Shown here one piece after another: positions 60,244-64,000 of a stretch of DNA of 64,000 nt. The stretch is taken from contig CM077595.1 of NCBI GenBank assembly GCA_039654915.1, forward strand, positions 82,997,501 through 83,061,500. The letters run 5' to 3'. The translations under genes were made by a program, and so were the position numbers. Under the pieces are notes generated by a model. That model did not search any database and was not told the origin of the DNA. It was given only the letters and a program-made list of their open reading frames with translations. How positions within the stretch are numbered: the first letter of the stretch is position 1; every line of letters begins with the position of its first letter. The stretch is from Aquilaria yunnanensis. Lineage: Eukaryota > Streptophyta > Magnoliopsida > Malvales > Thymelaeaceae.

Positions 60244-60249
60244 CACGTG
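60244..60249. promoter_or_regulatory. G-box upstream of the HD-Zip II gene
   Basis: CACGTG within GCACGTGC, about 550 bp before the start codon. PIF-type bHLH factors are known to act on G-boxes of ATHB2-type genes in shade; binding here is inferred. Confidence 0.4.
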
Positions 60250-60437
60250 CTGCCACGCGCTCGGGAGGAGTATGATATGATCACATGATTATGGGATGAT
60301 CATAGGGTAAATCATGCTATGTCCATCCTTGGAGTGGGTCCCATTTGTGGCTTTTCGCCAGCAAGCCAACATCAAATCACGAGGGGAATGAATGACGTGG
60401 GCCCTTCCCAAGGAGCACCGTAGTGCCAAATATTTCT

Positions 60438-60895
60438 AAAAAAATTACAATTTATCCCCTGAGATTTAGTTAAAGTTACACTTTATTCTCGTATATTTTA
60501 GAAATATACATTTTATCCCCTATTTTTTTAATATAGTTCAACAATAAATTTTAAAATCTTAATTTAGACATTATGGTAGTCGTCTTCCAATAACTTTACT
60601 CTATATGGTATCTTTTTTAAAATTAGTGGACATTTTAAATTATCAATTTTTTTCTTTCTGCATTTCCTTTAATTTTTAAAATAGTATTTATTAAATGTCA
60701 AATAATTATAAAAAATACCATACAAATTGAGATTGCTTGAAGATGACAACTGTATAATCTAAATTAAGATTTCAAAAGTTACTGACTTACTGTTGGGCTA
60801 TATTAAGAAGATCAGGGGTAAAGTGTATTTTTTTTAAACATGAGGGGATAAAGTGTAATTTTACCTAAACCTCAATGGGTAAATTGTAATTAACC
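60438..60895. mobile_element. Small MITE, family B, copy 2 (458 bp)
   Basis: The right end read inward, GGTTAATTACAATTTACCC, matches the other copy; the left end has decayed to AAAAAAATTACAATTTATCC. Flanks AAATATTTCT and AAATATTCTT are near-identical. Internal ACACTTTAT, ATATACATTTTATCCCC and CTTAATTTAGAC blocks match 57112-57553. Confidence 0.65.
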
Positions 60896-61289
60896 AAATA
60901 TTCTTTTTTCCTCCTCAACTTCTTTTAATCAACAAAAGTTTCAAATTTGCCACTAATGTTTAAGTATGGCCTCATATTTATCACTATAGTTTTTTTTCCT
61001 AAACTCTCACTAATATTTCAAAATAGATCAAATTAACCATTGACCATTAACAGTTACAAGTTTTATGATTTCAGGGTGATAATGTAACGTTAACAAATTT
61101 TAAGGACTTTAAACAATTTATTATTTTTTTAATAGAATCCAACACGTGTTCCACGTCACACTGCCTCTAACACTTGCTACCTTCAACACCGCACCACGCC
61201 TGGGGCCTCGCCAACTATGCCATTAGTTTGTGAGCCAATGACCTACCAGAAACATTGTCAGCACTTGACCTGATTAATCTCAATTCTAC
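60896..61289. other. Intergenic, no supported gene
   Basis: T-rich then mixed sequence; CACGTG at 61144-61149. The last 150 bp may be a decayed insert region of the kinase that follows, but I see no clear match. Confidence 0.3.
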
Positions 61290-61740
61290 CGGGTAATCAT
61301 GGAAGTGCACATTCTAAGGCTCTGATCAAGAAGGCGAATCGGCCCATGTTAACCCAGTGAGTCATTGGAAACTCAGCTTTGACAATAGTGAGCGATCCCA
61401 CTCATTTGTTGGGACGGAGGAGTACATAGCACTGGAGATCATGAGAGTTAAACGCCACGAGTTCACCATCAATTGGTGGGCCTTCAGCATGCTGACCTAC
61501 AAGCAGCTCTACGGAACATCACCTTTTAAAGGGAAGAATAGGAAGGAAATATTCCACAATTTCCTGATGAGGCAGGCAGAGTTCAGAGGTATATCGACAG
61601 CATTGACAAATTTGATCGGGCAGTTATTGGAGATAGAACCAATGAAACGTTATGATTTTGGCAAGGGATGACAAATATCAATGAGCATTTGGTTTTCAAA
61701 AGTATGAGGTAGGACTACTTATTAGAGGTCCTCTGACAGC
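61290..61740 (+). pseudogene. AGC-VIII protein kinase fragment (UNICORN-like)
   Basis: The open frame 61357-61671 codes for the kinase activation segment and C-lobe: SHSFVGTEEYIALEI, HEFTINWWAFSMLTYKQLYG, TSPFKGKNRKEIF and LIGQLLEIEPMKRYDF. This matches plant AGC VIII kinases, closest to UNICORN-type proteins. The upstream PVSHWKLSFDNSE resembles their insertion loop. The APE motif reads ALE, the helix-F Asp-Trp-Trp reads NWW, and the ATP-binding lobe and catalytic loop are absent. A stop follows, after which SMSIWFSKV-like residues are left from the HPFF region with more stops. It is therefore a 5'-truncated relic. Confidence 0.75.
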
Positions 61741-61879
61741 CATTTATTCCGATGAAGGGTCGGGTACAAGCACTTTGACCTATTTGACTTTGTAGGCAAA
61801 TCCAATTTGACTTTGGTGACCTTTGTGTTTCTAAAACATTTTTTTTTTTTTTGTACATAGAAAGGGAAGAAAAAAAACC

Positions 61880-64000
61880 AACCTAAGTCAAAGAAGACTT
61901 GAGCGTGTAGGCAGCTAGCACATGAGCACAATTAACTACTTGTTGCTTTACCACTAGAATTGTGACATGTTGGAAAAAGCTAATGAGCATGTGAGTGTGC
62001 TTAACCATGCCCTTTTTCTCCAACAGTAAAAGGAAAACCCCTGTGATTTGAGCTAGGCCGTAAGAATGATCAATGATGATGGTAATCCAATTAAAATTCT
62101 GGGCACTTGCATAAAAGATTGCTTCTAGCACAATCCTCACTTCCATAAACAAGGGCATTCTTGACCACCAACACAATTGCTCCAACATTCAAATCTAGAT
62201 TACAAGAACCATTGATGTAAAAGATTATTGAAAAAAATGTTGGTCAAGGTGTTTCTTCGTGTATCAAATCTTGGATTTTCAGTTAACCCAGATTAAGTGT
62301 TTGTGTAATATGCTCATTTGCTAATTGAAATTCTTACTTAATTTCCTCTACTTTATAAATAATATGAGCAGGATCTCAATGAATTCCTTGGAACATTGCT
62401 TCATTGTGGCTCAAGCAAATATACCATAAAAGAGCAATCAAGCACTCAAAAAAATTTGATTGCCATTTGGATTCAGGACGCATCAGACGACAAATCCAAT
62501 CAAAGATCTAGCCAACATTATCCATAGTCCAAATCCTAAATGAGTTTAAACAAAAAATAAAAAAGTATTCAGATCTTTAATAGCCATATTAGACTTAAGG
62601 CAATTCGAATTGTTGGCCACCGCTTATTTGATCGATTCTAACTTAGTGGAAAGAGCATTATGGATGCATTTTCAAATAAATGTTTTGAACTTAACAGGTA
62701 TTCTCACATCCTAGAGTCTTTTTAAGAAAAAAAAAATGCATCACCAGATTCACACAAGTGTTAACAGATGGACACTAAAATCTGGTTAGCCAATAACATA
62801 CCAGCTTCATGGTATACCTATCATCAATGGTGTAATTACCTTTAAGGTATTTTTTAACAAATAGCAATTCAACATGTATTTGCCTTTATTTAAGATTAGT
62901 AAACCACTGAAAAGATTCATCTAATCACAACCAGGTAAATATTATGTTAATCCATGCCCTGACTTTATTATATGGCTGCAAAGAAAAAGAGTAATTAAAG
63001 AACAAATGATCCAAGCTTTCTTTTCCATCTTTATATAAAAAACATATGTTTGGAAGAGAGTTTCCCCAGATCTAGAACTTATCCTGTGTTAAACCGCCAA
63101 GCATTGTTTTCCAACCAATGAATTGATGTATAGGAACTACTAATGGTTTTCAACACTGTTTTCACCGTTGACTTTGCTAACTTACAATGCTTAGTTTTTC
63201 ATAAAAAGAATTTTGAACCTTTTTTAAACTCTAAAAAGAGCATAGAGGTTCTTCGAAATGAAAGGCCCTAAGTTTTACATGTAAGTTATCTATAAGCTAC
63301 AATTTGTTCTACCATACCTATGAATTAGATGAAGTATTTTGCACATACCAACAATTTGTTGTGTCATGCTCAAATTTGAAACTTATCACCCTTAGTTAGT
63401 TTTTTATATAAAGAATTCTAAACCTTTTTTTTTTCACTCTAATAAGAGCAGAGAGATTGTTTGAAATGAGAGGTCCTCAATTTTACACATAAGTTGTCTT
63501 TAAGCTACAATTTGTTCTATCATACCATGAATCAGATATAGACTTCTGGACTGATCAACAATCCAAAGATTTCAAATAATAGATATTTCCCTACTTAACT
63601 ACAAAGAATCTTTCTTTTGAGATATAGCCCAGAAAATCTTAAGAATCAAAGTTTAATTCCAGAAACATAATTATTTTAGCCTTAACCCTCATTCTTTTTT
63701 AGGAAGAGTTACCTTTTTCCAAGACATAGTTAATCTTTTCTTTCTCCCTAAAAACAACCTTCATTTGCTTGATTGCTAGAACTAGTAAAATGAAAATAAG
63801 AGCCTAGTGGTACCATTTTGGCATAAAGAAAAACAAGGAGTAGTTGTACAAGCCATAAACAAATTAATAAATTTTAGAGGAAAATTCAAGCCTATTAGAG
63901 TATTATGAAAAAAAATTTAATCAACTGAGTCAAAGGCCTTCTTAATATCTAATTAAATCATTCACTAAGGGGAGATATGTGATCTAATATAATGTTTAAG
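61880..64000 (-). pseudogene. Second LINE ORF2 remnant, runs off the window
   Basis: Minus-strand conceptual pieces from right to left: RT with IKKAFDSVD near 63930 and LGLNFPLKFINLFMACTTT near 63870, a SWKKVTLPK-like block near 63700, a zf-RVT-like region near 62950-63110 (DGKESLDHLFFN), and an RNase H-type end (62188-61883: MEVRIVLEAIFYASAQNFNW, VNCAHVLAAYTLKSS). Numerous stops and shifts are present. It is distinct from the LINE at 20680-23010, as it extends to an RNase H domain. Confidence 0.65.
63193..63540. repeat. Dispersed duplication of about 140 bp
   Basis: 63193-63335 and 63398-63540 are similar direct copies about 205 bp apart. Both hold AAGCTACAATTTGTTCTA and a GAAATGA-GAGG/AAGG block. 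They lie inside the LINE remnant. Confidence 0.65.

Overview
This is nuclear DNA from a flowering plant, probably a eudicot. It is AT-rich, its genes are split by GT-AG introns, and it holds plant-specific families: an AP2/ERF factor, a class II HD-Zip factor and the plant transporter CAT9. Most of it is transposable element sequence, much of it nested. Five intervals are host genes or their remains.

Layout. 1-1550: edge of an LTR-type element inserted into the next one. 1551-11973 (minus strand): Ogre/Tat-type Ty3-gypsy retrotransposon with pol fragment, candidate 183-bp intron, gag-pro, a broken extra ORF1, primer-binding site and a 3.8-kb LTR. 12744-18194: CACTA-like element holding a solo LTR (14036-17847, target duplication GCTAT) of the same family. 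20680-23010: dead LINE. 24900-25005: CACTA-like end. 28216-30320: non-autonomous CACTA-like element with target duplication AGT. 31189-31935: intronless ERF group IX gene. 33218-34511: Mutator-type MITE. 35743-37491: three-exon C2orf69/UPF0565-like gene. 37999-38946: Stowaway-type MITE. 39866-43700: very long foldback repeat carrying two further insertions. 43811-46724: CAT9 (eight exons). 47104-52496: degenerate MULE. 53769-54513: second copy of the Mutator-type MITE. 54724-55926: hAT-like repeat. 55930-56340: decayed GRF zinc-finger ORF. 57112-57553 and 60438-60895: two copies of another MITE family, either side of an HD-Zip II gene (58113-59692, minus strand, four exons). 61290-61740: AGC-kinase pseudogene. 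61880-64000: second LINE, running off the window.

The host genes do not form a pathway: two transcription factors, one amino acid transporter and one conserved hydrolase-like protein. What links the window is mobile DNA. CAT9 has a foldback element ending about 110 bp before its start codon and a 5.4-kb MULE about 380 bp after its stop. HD-Zip II has related MITEs on both sides, and ERF has a CACTA-like element about 870 bp upstream.

Least expected observations: (i) a 40-bp hairpin module repeated four times in each Ogre-type LTR, with paired base changes that keep the stem; (ii) a pro/RT intron whose splice sites restore frame exactly; (iii) the CAT9-proximal foldback, whose uninterrupted right arm records the empty sites of both insertions in its left arm. 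All exon boundaries were read by eye from splice signals and frame. No alignment or database search was run.
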